This document shows positions 47,188 to 56,221 of a DNA stretch of 64,000 nucleotides, in pieces. The notes under the pieces are model-generated. The model did no database searches. It was not told the DNA's origin and saw only the letters and a program-made list of their open reading frames with translations. The DNA comes from Methylocaldum szegediense (GTDB taxonomy: Bacteria; Pseudomonadota; Gammaproteobacteria; Methylococcales; Methylococcaceae). The position numbers and the translations under genes are program-made. The stretch spans positions 2,294,001 to 2,358,000 of the forward strand of contig NZ_OX458333.1 in NCBI RefSeq assembly GCF_949769195.1, read 5' to 3'. Position 1 is the stretch's first letter. Each line of letters opens with the position of its first letter.

Positions 47188-49251
47188 TCAGGACGGTTGA
47201 GGCGAGTCGCTGTCTTTTTTCCAGCTCCACGCCAAGGTATGCAAACGCGTCAGCGTCTCCGGATCGGAAATCAAGGCGCGTTTTTCGGCGGCGGAAAGCG
47301 TTTCCGGTCCGTCCTCGACCAACTGATAAACCCACGCGCGCAACTGATGACGCTGGCGTTTCTTAATCGGACGGTCGGGCAGAAGCGCGAGGTGCAGGGA
47401 ATAGGTCCCCGGATCCGCGACGTTCAACTCGCCCTTGACTTGTGCATCGGATTGCTCGGCTTTAGCCAGGTTTTCATGGAGCAACTCGACCACCCGGGGC
47501 GCCCGGTATTCCTCCGGGGTCAGGAAAAATCCGAGCTTGCGGGCAAGCAACCCCACCTTCGTACTGCTAGAAAGAATGGAAATGGGTATCGACAAAACCA
47601 AACCGGCTAAAACCGGTACCAGCCACAGGAAAAAGTCCGGCACATATTCATAGCTCAACCATCCCGCGCCCAGCCCGGTCAAAGTCTGACCGCCATGGGC
47701 CAAGGTCGCTTCCTTGAGACTCAAGCGGTGATCGCCGCGATTCTGAGGCGGCCAGCCGACGCTGCGGCGCAACAGAATGGCGACGACGAACTTGCTCTGA
47801 TACAGCATGAGGATCGGCGCCGTAAGCATGGAGAAAACGCTTTCGAGAAAGACGCTGAGAGCGGCGCGTATTACGCCTCCATAACTCTTGAGCATTCTTG
47901 GCCGCGTCAGGAGCAGAAGGAAACTCCAAAGCTTCGGCAGAAACAACATGGCCAGGGTCACCAGCAGCACGGTCGTCATCTCGACAGCGTAAGACTCGGG
48001 CCATACCGGAAAGATATTGTCGCCGAAAAAATAAACCGGCATGGTTTGGCTCTGCACGTAGGCCTCGAAGCCAGTCAATACCAGAAACAGGAACCATAGC
48101 GGCGAGGACAAATAGGACATGATGCCCATCAGGAAATACAACCGGCTGAGGCCGGAAAACCCGCGGGCGAACACCATGCGCAAATGCTGCAGATTACCCT
48201 GGCACCAGCGCCGGTCGCGCTTCGCATAGTCGATCAGTGTAGGCGGTAACTCCTCGTAACTGCCCTTGAGATCGCTCGCCAACCACACCTCCCAACCGGC
48301 TTCGCGCAGCAAAGTTGCCTCGACGAAATCATGGCTCAAGATCTCGCCGCCGAACGGCTCCCGCCCCGGCAGTTTCGGCAAACCGCAGTGTTGGACGAAC
48401 GGCTCTATGCGAATAATGGCGTTATGGCCCCAGTAATTGCTTTCGGAAAGCTGCCAAAAGTTGATGCCGGCAATAAAGACGTTGCTATACAGACTGCTGG
48501 CGAACTGCAGGATACGGGCGAACAGCGATTTGTGGTTCACCGGCAGCGGCGGCGACTGGATCAGGGCGACCCGTGGGTGAGCCTCCATCAGATCGACCAT
48601 TCTCGTCAGGGTCTCGCCGGCCATGAGGCTGTCGGCGTCGAGCACGATCATATAACGGTAACGGCCGCCCCAGCGCCTGCAAAAATCCTCGATGTTACCG
48701 CTCTTGCGAGCGATGTTCTTCTCGCGGTTGCGATAAAAGATCTTGCCATGCGCGTTGAAATCGCGGCACATGCGATACCAGTTCACCTCTTCCTGCATCC
48801 AGATGTCGGGATCGCGCGTATCGCTGAGAATAAACAGTTCGAACGCGTCGGCGCGACCGGTTTCGCGGAGCGACTGGTAAATCGCCCGAAGACCTGCGAA
48901 TACCCGGACGGGATCTTCGTTATAAATCGGCATCACTAGCGCCGTGAGTGCCGGCTCCTGGTCGGGCGTGGGAGGCAGGCTCGGGGGCAACCTTGAGATA
49001 GAACGCTTATCACCGCCCCGAAGCAAACACCAGAATCCAAGCGTGGCGGTCCAAAACGAGGTACTGATCCACAGAATCAGCAATGTATAAAGTACGAGCA
49101 GAACGATTTCCTGCGGCGTTATTCCGTTCTGCAGGAAAGCGCTCGTGATCATGGCAAGCGCTGCGAATGCCGTCACGGTGACCAGAGTAAAGAAGATTGT
49201 TCGCCTTAGAGTGCGGACATAGCGCGGCAAAGCGCTGGCATGGGAAGACAT
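47188..49251 (-). CDS. opgH: Osmoregulated periplasmic glucan glucosyltransferase OpgH (MdoH)
   Basis: 687 residues. An N-terminal pair of helices (TIFFTLVTVTAFAALAMI, EIVLLVLYTLLILWI) precedes a GT2 glycosyltransferase domain with ALVMPIYNEDPVRVFAGLRA, VLDADSLMAG and the processive-enzyme motif RDRRWCQGN. Several membrane helices follow, ending with a cytoplasmic domain (LISDPETLTRLHTLAW). It makes the beta-glucan backbone at the inner membrane. E. coli OpgH is about 850 residues and has a longer N-terminus; here that part is absent. ATG 49251 lacks a clear ribosome site; the longer frame to 49611 overlaps the previous gene. Confidence 0.93.
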   Translation of the reverse strand: MSSHASALPRYVRTLRRTIFFTLVTVTAFAALAMITSAFLQNGITPQEIVLLVLYTLLILWISTSFWTATLGFWCLLRGGDKRSISRLPPSLPPTPDQEPALTALVMPIYNEDPVRVFAGLRAIYQSLRETGRADAFELFILSDTRDPDIWMQEEVNWYRMCRDFNAHGKIFYRNREKNIARKSGNIEDFCRRWGGRYRYMIVLDADSLMAGETLTRMVDLMEAHPRVALIQSPPLPVNHKSLFARILQFASSLYSNVFIAGINFWQLSESNYWGHNAIIRIEPFVQHCGLPKLPGREPFGGEILSHDFVEATLLREAGWEVWLASDLKGSYEELPPTLIDYAKRDRRWCQGNLQHLRMVFARGFSGLSRLYFLMGIMSYLSSPLWFLFLVLTGFEAYVQSQTMPVYFFGDNIFPVWPESYAVEMTTVLLVTLAMLFLPKLWSFLLLLTRPRMLKSYGGVIRAALSVFLESVFSMLTAPILMLYQSKFVVAILLRRSVGWPPQNRGDHRLSLKEATLAHGGQTLTGLGAGWLSYEYVPDFFLWLVPVLAGLVLSIPISILSSSTKVGLLARKLGFFLTPEEYRAPRVVELLHENLAKAEQSDAQVKGELNVADPGTYSLHLALLPDRPIKKRQRHQLRAWVYQLVEDGPETLSAAEKRALISDPETLTRLHTLAWSWKKDSDSPQPS

Positions 49252-49265
49252 ACTGTGAATAAAGG

Positions 49266-49766
49266 TTAACTGCTTTGATGAGTCGATTTGAACAACCAGA
49301 ATCGCAGCGGTTGCTCGGCCATGGAAACAGGGGCCTCGGGGGGCGTGGGGCGCGGCAGAATATCTTTCAACATCTCTCCTGTCTCGGCCGGCGGCTCCGA
49401 ATTTTCGAATAGAGCGTCGGCAACTGACGGGCAGCCAGTCAGCAGCAAGGCGGCCCGTGCCGCCGCTACCGGATGAGGATCCTTGGACGGCGATAACCGC
49501 ATGGCCCGCGCCAAGGCGTGGTCGAAGCGCCGCTGAGCCTCTTCTATCGCACGCTTGAGTAATTCCTCTACAGCTCCGCGACCAACCCGACGCCGAGCTC
49601 GGTTCAGGCAATCTTCCGCCAGTCCTTCAACGAGATCCTGCCGAGACAAGCCGAGGCTCTGCAAATAGGCGATGACTCGTTCCTTGATTCCAGGCGGCCA
49701 GGACTGGGGAAAAGGTTCCACAACACCTGACGTTACCACCTTGTTTAAGGTCCGTACTTGATTCAT
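49266..49766 (-). CDS. Unknown protein encoded between opgG and opgH
   Basis: 166 residues, soluble, no signal or helix. The ATG overlaps the opgG stop (ATGA) and its stop is 14 nt before opgH, so it is in the operon. The body is helical and basic (RVGRGAVEELLKRAIEEAQRR) and the end carries a PRPTPPEAP linker. I do not recognise a family. Its position suggests it may replace the missing cytoplasmic N-terminal region of OpgH, but no sequence evidence shows this. A longer start at 49790 is possible. Confidence 0.7.
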   Translation of the reverse strand: MNQVRTLNKVVTSGVVEPFPQSWPPGIKERVIAYLQSLGLSRQDLVEGLAEDCLNRARRRVGRGAVEELLKRAIEEAQRRFDHALARAMRLSPSKDPHPVAAARAALLLTGCPSVADALFENSEPPAETGEMLKDILPRPTPPEAPVSMAEQPLRFWLFKSTHQSS

Positions 49767-51358
49767 CGACGGTTCCACTGATAAACCCATGTTTCGGTAA
49801 GTGCATCCTTGCCGGATTTCAACATTGCACGCAACTCGACCGGGTCTTTATCCTTTTCGGGCTCTAGATCAAAACTCAAACGCCATCGATCATTTTCACT
49901 GTTTTTCTGAACTACGATATTGGTAATCTTACCGGCGGAGGCGCTTACCTCGGCCTCTACCGCAGCCTTGTCGCTGAGCAACTTGAGCGTCGGGCTGGCA
50001 AACTCGACGACGAATTTACGATTCGGACTATCGGGAGCCGACGCGCCCACGCGAGTGGCAACGACCTTACCGCCCCCGGGCGCGGTAAACTCGTCCAATA
50101 GAAAATGCAGACGATAGCTGTAGGTGTATTCCTTGCCTTCGCCGGTCGCCTTGTCAGGCACCCAAAAAGCTACGATGTTATCGTATTTCTCTGCGTCGCT
50201 CGGAATTTCGATCAGGTAAACCGCGCCCGGTCCCCAATCGCCCAGAATCTCGACCCAGGCGCTAGGTCGACGGTTATAGCCGGCTTCCAAATCCTGGTAA
50301 TGGTCGAAATTGCGATCCCGCTGCATCAAGCCGAATCCCACGGGCTTCTCATCCCGGAAGACGCTGATGCGAAGCTGGCGCGGATTGTTCAACGGGCGCC
50401 AGACCCATTCGCCGGTGCTTCTTCCAATCAATAGCCCGTCGGAATCGTGCACCTCGGGACGAAAGTCATCCAGAAAACGATCGGTATTCTCACCATGATA
50501 AAACATGCTGGTCAGAGGCGCGATGCCGACGCGTTCGATGCCTTGGCGAAAGTAAAGATGACTCGTCACGTCCATCGTCAAGTCGAGTCCCGGGCGAATG
50601 ATGAAGCGATACGCCCCGGTTACTCTCTCGCTATCCAGTAAAGCATATACTGTGAGCGCGCTAGCGTCCTTCGCCGGCTTTTCGATCCAGAACTCCTTAA
50701 AAATCGGAAACTCCTCTGCTTTCGGCAAGCCCGTATCAACAGCCAACCCGCGCGCGGACAGACCATATAACTGTCCCAACCCGACCGCCCGAAAATAACT
50801 CGCACCCAGGAAAACAGCGATCTCATCGAAGATATCATCCTTCCGCAAGGGATGATGGAAGCGAATACCGGCGAATCCAAGGTCTGCCGGAAGGGGGTTC
50901 GGAAATTGGTTCTTCCCGAAATCGAACAGTTCCGGCGAATACGCGAGCCGCGTCGAGCTCCCGCGATCCACAATATTGATGACAACGCGATCCTTGAAAA
51001 TGAAACCGCGATGAAATGCCTGAATTTGAAACGGCAAATTCTCGTCACGCCAAAGAGCTTTTTCTGGTTTATACCGAATATCGCGGTACTGATCGTAGTC
51101 CAGCCTGGTCAAAAACTCGGGCATACCGGACTCATCCCGGGCATAAGGCTTAGCGGCTAATTCTTTTGCCTTCTGCTCCACATCTGAAAAGTCGAAGGGC
51201 TTGGCTGGCCCTTTATCGGCCGGAGGCGTAACTGGTGGGCTCGGTGCTGGAACTGCGGCTGGCTGAGGTGGCGGAGGTGCCGACTTCTTCGATTCGGCGA
51301 GAGCGGTACTGAAAAGCAAAGGACACAAAAAGACGACGATCCAGCTTGGAAAGCTCAC
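49763..51358 (-). CDS. opgG: Periplasmic glucan biosynthesis protein OpgG/MdoG
   Basis: 531 residues. A Sec signal (FLCPLLFSTALAES) is followed by a Pro-rich linker (APPPPQPAAVPAPSPPV), then the conserved OpgG body: SGMPEFLTRLDYDQYRDIRY, SSYFRAV-type ASYFRAVGLGQLYGLSARGLA, and TGEWVWRPLNNPRQL. The family adds or organises glucan branches in the periplasm. The GTG start has AGGA 9 nt upstream. It heads the opgG-orf-opgH-udg run. The Pro-rich linker is longer than I expect in the family. Confidence 0.94.
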   Translation of the reverse strand: MSFPSWIVVFLCPLLFSTALAESKKSAPPPPQPAAVPAPSPPVTPPADKGPAKPFDFSDVEQKAKELAAKPYARDESGMPEFLTRLDYDQYRDIRYKPEKALWRDENLPFQIQAFHRGFIFKDRVVINIVDRGSSTRLAYSPELFDFGKNQFPNPLPADLGFAGIRFHHPLRKDDIFDEIAVFLGASYFRAVGLGQLYGLSARGLAVDTGLPKAEEFPIFKEFWIEKPAKDASALTVYALLDSERVTGAYRFIIRPGLDLTMDVTSHLYFRQGIERVGIAPLTSMFYHGENTDRFLDDFRPEVHDSDGLLIGRSTGEWVWRPLNNPRQLRISVFRDEKPVGFGLMQRDRNFDHYQDLEAGYNRRPSAWVEILGDWGPGAVYLIEIPSDAEKYDNIVAFWVPDKATGEGKEYTYSYRLHFLLDEFTAPGGGKVVATRVGASAPDSPNRKFVVEFASPTLKLLSDKAAVEAEVSASAGKITNIVVQKNSENDRWRLSFDLEPEKDKDPVELRAMLKSGKDALTETWVYQWNRR

Positions 51359-52106
51359 AGTGTGTTTTTCCTCGGAAACTCGATAACCAAATACGTTCTA
51401 CGGCCCAGGGCTAACCCCCAGTTCTTATCCCTTCCGATGGCCAGCGGTGTCTCCGGGGAGCGGCGGAACCGCCCTTCCAATCGCAAACGGTCGCTCCGGG
51501 AGCACCGAAGCGCCCCTTCCAATCGCCAACGGTCGCTTCGGAACGACATGTTCTGCCGTGGATAACAATGCAATCGCGAACGGTCGTTTCTTCTTCGAGC
51601 CTAACCCGGTAAGTCCTCACCACCCCCTCCGACTCCAGCCGAGTGGTCCTCCTTGCCTACTCCACTCGTGTCCGAAAATACCAATCAATCGTCCAGATTC
51701 GGATGCAAGTTTTTTCTCACCCGGCGAACTCCGGGCAAATTTGCTGTAAATAGCAAACCCCACAATATAGTCAAGGAATTACACGGTGACAAACGCTCCA
51801 ACGCGCAGGAATCATTTGCTAATTGAGCGCTACGGGTGCAGCTCGCGGAACAGGTGTGTCAAAAGAGTGAGCTGTTTCAAATACGGCGCGGCCTGAATTT
51901 CATGGCCACGCTAAAGCACGAGAATGCAGCAAAAAGTACACCATTTGGACATAGTATACCCCGGTGATGCATAAGGAAAAATCTTCCCGTCGAGAAACTA
52001 TTCTCGGCTTTAGGTCGAGGACGTATCATGTTCCGACCTCGTGCCGGAAAGCTCGATTCCTGAAAAGACGGCGCGTCCCAATAGAATCAGGCGCGGAGTC
52101 GCTGCG
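51359..52106. other. Gap between opgG and sixA
   Basis: About 750 bp divergent region with the four 42-bp repeats at 51430-51590 and a possible hairpin AGGTCG/CGACCT near 52011-52045. No gene is supported. It should hold the promoters of opgG (minus) and sixA (plus). Confidence 0.5.
51430..51590. repeat. Four imperfect ~42-bp direct repeats upstream of opgG
   Basis: Units share CCCTTCCAATCGCAAACGG followed by TCGCTCCGG, starting near 51430, 51472, 51514 and 51560. The first and last are the most divergent. The array ends about 70 bp upstream of the opgG start codon. Confidence 0.65.
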
Positions 52107-52601
52107 ATGAAAAAGCTGATCGTCATTCGTCACGCCAAATCCGACCGGGATTCGCCATCGCTGGCCGACATCGATCGCCCTCTGAATGACCGCGGGAGAT
52201 ACGATGCATCACTCATTGGGAGTATATTGAAACTTCGCGAAATGGAACCGGATTCAATCATATCAAGTCCGGCGAAACGCGCTCTCGAAACCGCCGAACG
52301 AGTAGCGGAGGCCGTCGGTTACGATAAGGCCGGAATCGTCGTTCGCGACTGCATTTATAATCAAGAGGTGCCGGCTTTGGTCGAATTGATTCGATCGATC
52401 GAGAATATCCACGACACCGCCTGCCTGATCGGCCACAATCCCTCTCTAAGCGAACTGGTCGCTCGACTGACCGGCGAGAACATTGGTTCGCTTCCCACCT
52501 GTGGAATTGCGGCAATCGAATTCACGGTTGAGGATTGGGTCTACATTCTGGCCGGGAGCGGACGACTGTTGTTTTTCGACTTTCCCAAACGGCATCGTTA
52601 G
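52107..52601 (+). CDS. sixA: Phosphohistidine phosphatase SixA-like
   Basis: 164 residues of the histidine phosphatase superfamily. The catalytic motif is VIRHAKSDRDSPSLADIDRP near residue 5 and the second histidine lies in LIGHNPSLSELVARLTG near residue 106. SixA-type enzymes dephosphorylate phospho-histidines on HPt or PTS proteins. GGAG precedes the ATG at 52107. It is monocistronic. Confidence 0.9.
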   Translation: MKKLIVIRHAKSDRDSPSLADIDRPLNDRGRYDASLIGSILKLREMEPDSIISSPAKRALETAERVAEAVGYDKAGIVVRDCIYNQEVPALVELIRSIENIHDTACLIGHNPSLSELVARLTGENIGSLPTCGIAAIEFTVEDWVYILAGSGRLLFFDFPKRHR

Positions 52602-52621
52602 ACCTGGAAACGGCGGTTATC

Positions 52622-52653
52622 GAAAAGGCGGGGATCGGATGATCACCCCCGCC
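52622..52653 (-). terminator. Terminator of secreted-peptide gene A
   Basis: The stem GGCGGGG/CCCCGCC has a GATC-rich loop; on the minus strand TTTTCGA follows. It lies 48 nt beyond the stop codon of gene A. It may also serve sixA on the other strand. Genes B and C have related hairpins at the same distance. Confidence 0.8.
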
Positions 52654-52700
52654 TGATTGTCCAAGCCCGAGTCCGCCATTCGCACGGGCCACGATTATTG

Positions 52701-52976
52701 TTACTGCACCTTTATTGGCGGCAGCTCAAGCTGAAAGAAGCCTGCAATGGAATCAAGAACAGCGGCCGTCGCTTCGATCCTATCAACTACAATGCCTTGC
52801 AGAAAACCAACCACGGTGCCAACGTAACCGCCCTCAACGTCGGCGAGTTGTTCTTCACTCATCGGAGTCAAGTTGGACACCTGGCCCAAGGCCCGGAAGT
52901 CGCTGTCCGCATCCGCCCAGGCTGAGCCCGCAACCATAACTGAAGACAATACCGCGGCTAATGCATACGATTTCAT
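52701..52976 (-). CDS. Secreted double-glycine leader peptide A
   Basis: 91 residues. A Sec signal peptide MKSYALAAVLSSVMVAGSAWA (cleavage predicted after residue 21) is followed by a short linker and the leader MSEEQLADVEGG. In the canonical double-glycine pattern the key positions are Met/Leu -12, Ser -11, Leu -7, Val -4 and Gly -2/-1, all present here. The core after GG (41 residues) is hydrophobic and amphipathic (YVGTVVGFLQGIVVDRIEAT), without cysteine. AAGGAG lies 8 nt before the ATG. It differs from B and C in the core, while the first half is nearly identical. The role (bacteriocin, signal or structural peptide) is not known. Confidence 0.85.
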   Translation of the reverse strand: MKSYALAAVLSSVMVAGSAWADADSDFRALGQVSNLTPMSEEQLADVEGGYVGTVVGFLQGIVVDRIEATAAVLDSIAGFFQLELPPIKVQ

Positions 52977-53122
52977 AAGTCGATCTCCTTGTCTTAAATT
53001 ACACGCTTTCCTTAAGAGCGCGCCGGGTCCTTAAAGCCCTGCGACGCGAGAACATAGCCGCCAAGTCCCTTTGGCTCGGGTCGCGTCCTTACGACCAAAC
53101 ATCGAATTGCAGGCATCATGCC
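52977..53122 (-). promoter_or_regulatory. Conserved 146-nt 5' leader of peptide gene A
   Basis: It matches the leaders of B and C over its whole length. It carries ANGGA motifs (AAGGA or AGGGA) including one in the loop of GGTCG/CGACC, one in CCAA/TTGG and the ribosome site AAGGAG. The pattern resembles CsrA/RsmA-controlled leaders, by inference. The promoter itself is not identified. Confidence 0.65.
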
Positions 53123-54035
53123 ACCCCCCTACATAGCGTGCACCTGTGGAGATCTATCCACTTGTTTCCCCGTGGACTTTATATTCTTCGAGCAAGGACT
53201 TCCGACCACGGCTTAGCTTTTTTGCGGGTTTGAAGCACCTCGATCGCCAGCCTCGGCGCGCAAGAATTTAACTTTTTGAAAAACCAGATCAAATCTTTTT
53301 ATGGATCGTCGCTCGGTACTGTTTTCTTGATTTTAAAAGTGAGTCATTCTGGTGAAACAGTCACGCCGAGACTTCGTAATCAGGGAGCCGTATCAGCAGA
53401 CGCCAATAGCTTGGCTCGAACTCGCTCAGGGCAACGAATATCCCTGAAACAGCGCACTCTATCGATGCAATCACGGTTTTTAATCGCCGTGACGTTGCTC
53501 AAACCGGCTACAGCCTCGCTCAGGAACAACCGTGAAGCCTAGATACCAGACAAAATTTAAATTCCTGTAACAGCAATTCGCGATGCAACCGTGATGTCGT
53601 CGCAATCGATTGATCTAGCAAAATTTTTAAGAAGGCCGCTGGTTAAAATTTTTGAAAAAACCAAACTATGGAGCTTTCAATAGTTAACAAATATTTTTCG
53701 AAATGGATCGCCGTTAACGAACCGTGCAACGCAATAACGCACGGTAGCATCAACTCGCTACGGATAGGTAACGAGGTTTCTTCTAGGGTGGGGCGTTCTG
53801 GGATGAACCGGAAAATTTTTTATTTTTAAGCTTTATATAAGCACTTTGAATCTACGCGTGGATATAGTCATCTAGCGCGATCCTATGAGGCATCGAATGA
53901 AAGTTTATCGAAGGGAAAACAGCAATCGATTAGTCATTAACGCTACGTGAAATCGCGAAAAACCGGCAAGAACACGGTCTCGCCTCTTGGATCTTCGGAT
54001 ACCTTTCGTCGAAAAGCAGGCAAGCGGGCAAGCGG
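53123..54035. other. AT-rich gap in the peptide island
   Basis: About 900 bp of lower GC than the flanks, with no supported gene. It contains two copies of a TTTTTGAAAAACC motif (53270-53285 and 53649-53661). The composition suggests foreign or relaxed sequence. Confidence 0.5.
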
Positions 54036-54041
54036 CCTAGC

Positions 54042-55106
54042 TGTCGCGTCTCGTGTGATTATTTACCGAGAAGGAGTTATGCTTGGTTCGAAGCCCGGAG
54101 CCTTCTCCAGGAGATATTCGGTTCGTCCAAGTGAGGTTTCTCTCCATGCAGATTCGTCTTCATAAGAACGCCCGTACCACCCCGGCCGTTCGGCAGGCCA
54201 TTCAAGCGTCCACGTTGAGCGAGCGCGCCTTGGCCCAAAAGCATGGCATTAGCCGAACGACCGTCCGCAAGTGGAAACACCGCTCCTCGGTCGAAGATGC
54301 CTCACACCGGCCCCACACCCTCAGAACCACGCTCACGCCCGCCCAGGAAGCCATCGTGGTCTACCTCCGCCAAGCTCTGCTCCTCCCCTTGGATGATCTC
54401 CTGGCCGTGACCCGGGAATTTCTCAATCCCGCCGTGTCCCGTTCCGGGCTAGACCGCTGCCTGCGCCGCCACGGGGTGGCGTCCCTCAAGACCCTGCTTC
54501 CGCCTACAGAGAAGGCGAAGGTCAAACCCTTCAAGGCCTATGAGCCCGGCTTCCTTCACCTGGATGTTAAGTACTTGCCCGCCATCGACGGCGAACCCCG
54601 CCGATACCTGTTCGTCGCCATCGACCGCGCCACCCGCTGGGTCTATGTCGCCCTCAAGCCCAACCGCACCGCCTTAAGCGCAAAGGACTTCCTCAAAGCG
54701 GTGATTCAGGCCGCGCCTTTCCGCATCCAGAAATGCCTGACCGACAACGGCTCGGAGTTTACCGACCGTTTCCTGACCCGAACTCGGCAGCCCTCGGGGA
54801 CGCATGAGTTTGACCGCCTCTGTACTGAACAAGGCATCGAACATCGCCTGATTCCGCCGGGCCGGCCCCAAACGAATGGCCTGGTGGAACGCTTCAATGG
54901 CCGCATCGAGGAGGTGTTGCAAACCCATCACTTCGACTCAACCGCCGATCTGGAAACGACCTTGCACCGCTATGTCGAGCTGTACAATCATCACATTCCC
55001 CAAAAGGCCTTAGGCCATCTCACCCCGATCCAGGCTCTCAAAAACTGGCAACTGTCCCATCCTCATCTTTTTCGAAAGAAGGTTTACGATCTTGCGGGAC
55101 TTGACA
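54042..55106 (+). mobile_element. IS481-family insertion sequence, copy 2 (complete)
   Basis: 1065 bp, nearly identical to copy 1, with the same terminal repeats (TGTCGCGTCTCG left). Flanks are CCTAGC (54036-54041) and ACTAGC (55107-55112), so the duplication has one mismatch, or the flanks have since changed. It lies in the loop of the terminator of peptide gene B. Confidence 0.93.
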
Positions 55107-55111
55107 ACTAG
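54146..55111 (+). CDS. IS481-family transposase, copy 2
   Basis: 321 residues with intact helix-turn-helix and DDE core as in copy 1. The stop TAG (55109-55111) again lies wholly in the flanking target site, giving Asn as last residue instead of Thr. The open frame runs upstream to 54083, but the family start is at 54146 (MQIRLHKNARTTP). The near identity of both copies points to recent movement. Confidence 0.95.
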   Translation: MQIRLHKNARTTPAVRQAIQASTLSERALAQKHGISRTTVRKWKHRSSVEDASHRPHTLRTTLTPAQEAIVVYLRQALLLPLDDLLAVTREFLNPAVSRSGLDRCLRRHGVASLKTLLPPTEKAKVKPFKAYEPGFLHLDVKYLPAIDGEPRRYLFVAIDRATRWVYVALKPNRTALSAKDFLKAVIQAAPFRIQKCLTDNGSEFTDRFLTRTRQPSGTHEFDRLCTEQGIEHRLIPPGRPQTNGLVERFNGRIEEVLQTHHFDSTADLETTLHRYVELYNHHIPQKALGHLTPIQALKNWQLSHPHLFRKKVYDLAGLDN

Positions 55112-55127
55112 CCACTCCCCCGCTTGG
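55107..55127 (-). other. Right half of the disrupted terminator of peptide gene B
   Basis: CCCGCTTG at 55119-55126 pairs with CAAGCGGG at 54021-54028 on the other side of the IS. Without the IS and one target copy they form an 8-bp stem, followed on the minus strand by CCTGCTTTTCGA, like terminator A. The half lies 47 nt beyond the stop codon of gene B. Confidence 0.7.
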
Positions 55128-55173
55128 ATGATGTGGCCCGTGCGATTCGCACACGGGCCCTTCGCTATTACGG

Positions 55174-55455
55174 TTAATTCATGCTCTGTGTGGTGACTTG
55201 CGCAATGGTCTGAGTTGCGATACCCAGAACACTCAGGTTGATGCCAACCGAAACGGGTACGGCCAGGTTGAGACAAACATTCGCAAGATTGATCAGGCCA
55301 CCGTTGCAAGCTCCGCCTTCCACGGCCGCAAGCTGTTCCTCACTCATCGGAGTCAAGTTGGACACCTGGCCCAAGGCCCGGAAGTCGTTGTCCGCGAAGG
55401 CAGAACCGGTAACCATCATCGAAGACAATACCGCGGCCAATGCATACGCTTTCAT
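55174..55455 (-). CDS. Secreted double-glycine leader peptide B
   Basis: 93 residues. The signal MKAYALAAVLSSMMVTGSAFA is cut after residue 21 and the leader is MSEEQLAAVEGG. The 45-residue core starts ACNGGLINLANVCLNLAVPV and goes on with a second hydrophobic stretch and a Thr/Gln-rich end. Two cysteines (core positions 2 and 13) could form a disulfide. It is a close paralogue of C. AAGGAG lies 8 nt before the ATG at 55455; the upstream TTG frame is not the start. Its terminator is split by IS481 copy 2. Confidence 0.88.
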   Translation of the reverse strand: MKAYALAAVLSSMMVTGSAFADNDFRALGQVSNLTPMSEEQLAAVEGGACNGGLINLANVCLNLAVPVSVGINLSVLGIATQTIAQVTTQSMN

Positions 55456-55601
55456 AAGTCGAACTCCTTGTCTTGCATTCAACGCTTTCCTTACGCTCGC
55501 GCCGGGTCCTTGAAGTCCTGCGACGCGAGAACATAGCCGCCAAGTCCCTTTGGCTTAGGTCGCATCCTTACGACCGATAGTCAAATTGCAGACATCATGC
55601 C
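55456..55601 (-). promoter_or_regulatory. Conserved 146-nt 5' leader of peptide gene B
   Basis: Five ANGGA motifs are seen at 55565-55569, 55545-55549, 55507-55511, 55488-55492 and 55465-55469 (the last is the ribosome site). The first two sit in loops of the GGTCG/CGACC and CCAA/TTGG stems. Compared with A and C the changes mostly leave these stems and loops intact. Confidence 0.7.
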
Positions 55602-56220
55602 ATCCTCGAAAATTCGCTTGGACACCGCTCTATCCAACTGTTTTTGAGCTGATTTTTCTCAGTGACTAACGGTCGTAGATTTTCCGCGACGTTCGAAGTC
55701 ACCGAAATTACCTGTTTCTCCCTCGGAAAATGTACGTTTTTGAAAAGCGCAGCCAAGAAACGCTTTCGGCATTCACTGCTCAAGTTTATGTCCGTATTTT
55801 GGAACCAAGGTGAAACATGCCTGGTTGATTTCCTTTGATTCGAACGCTTACGTCTAATCGTCCCGCAGAGGAAATTGCACCCCCGTTACATGCTGATGAC
55901 ATCGCGCCTCGATATCGGCCGATGCAAATGCCATCGGTATACCGAAACGAATACTGAACTGTCTCGCGAGTGATTTTTTCGCCGGCCCGTTATCCGTCTT
56001 TGTCGTTCTCTCACCGTAGCCGTACGATGGCAAGATGCCAGTAGACTTTTTAATTTTTTGTTATCGTCAGCAGGCACCCGTAGGGAAAGATAATGGAAGC
56101 AATTGATTAAACGAGATCTTTTGCGCGTGGAGTCGATTTAATTTTTTGAAAAACCGCCGCCCTAGAAGCGGTCTCGCACAAAACGGAAATGCTTATCGCG
56201 GATAATCCGCGAGTTATGCT
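55602..56220. other. Gap between leader B and the IS256 remnant
   Basis: AT-rich, no supported gene. A TTTTTGAAAAACC motif at about 56143-56155 is shared with the gap at 53123-54035. Confidence 0.45.
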
Positions 56221-56221
56221 C

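Noticed and set aside
52977-53122. Leader of the peptide genes as a known riboswitch (c-di-GMP, cobalamin, SAM)
   Set aside because: None of the core motifs I know of these classes is present; the ANGGA pattern fits protein binding better.
53276-53542. 88-codon open frame in the AT-rich gap
   Set aside because: No ribosome site, no recognisable sequence, and composition unlike coding DNA.
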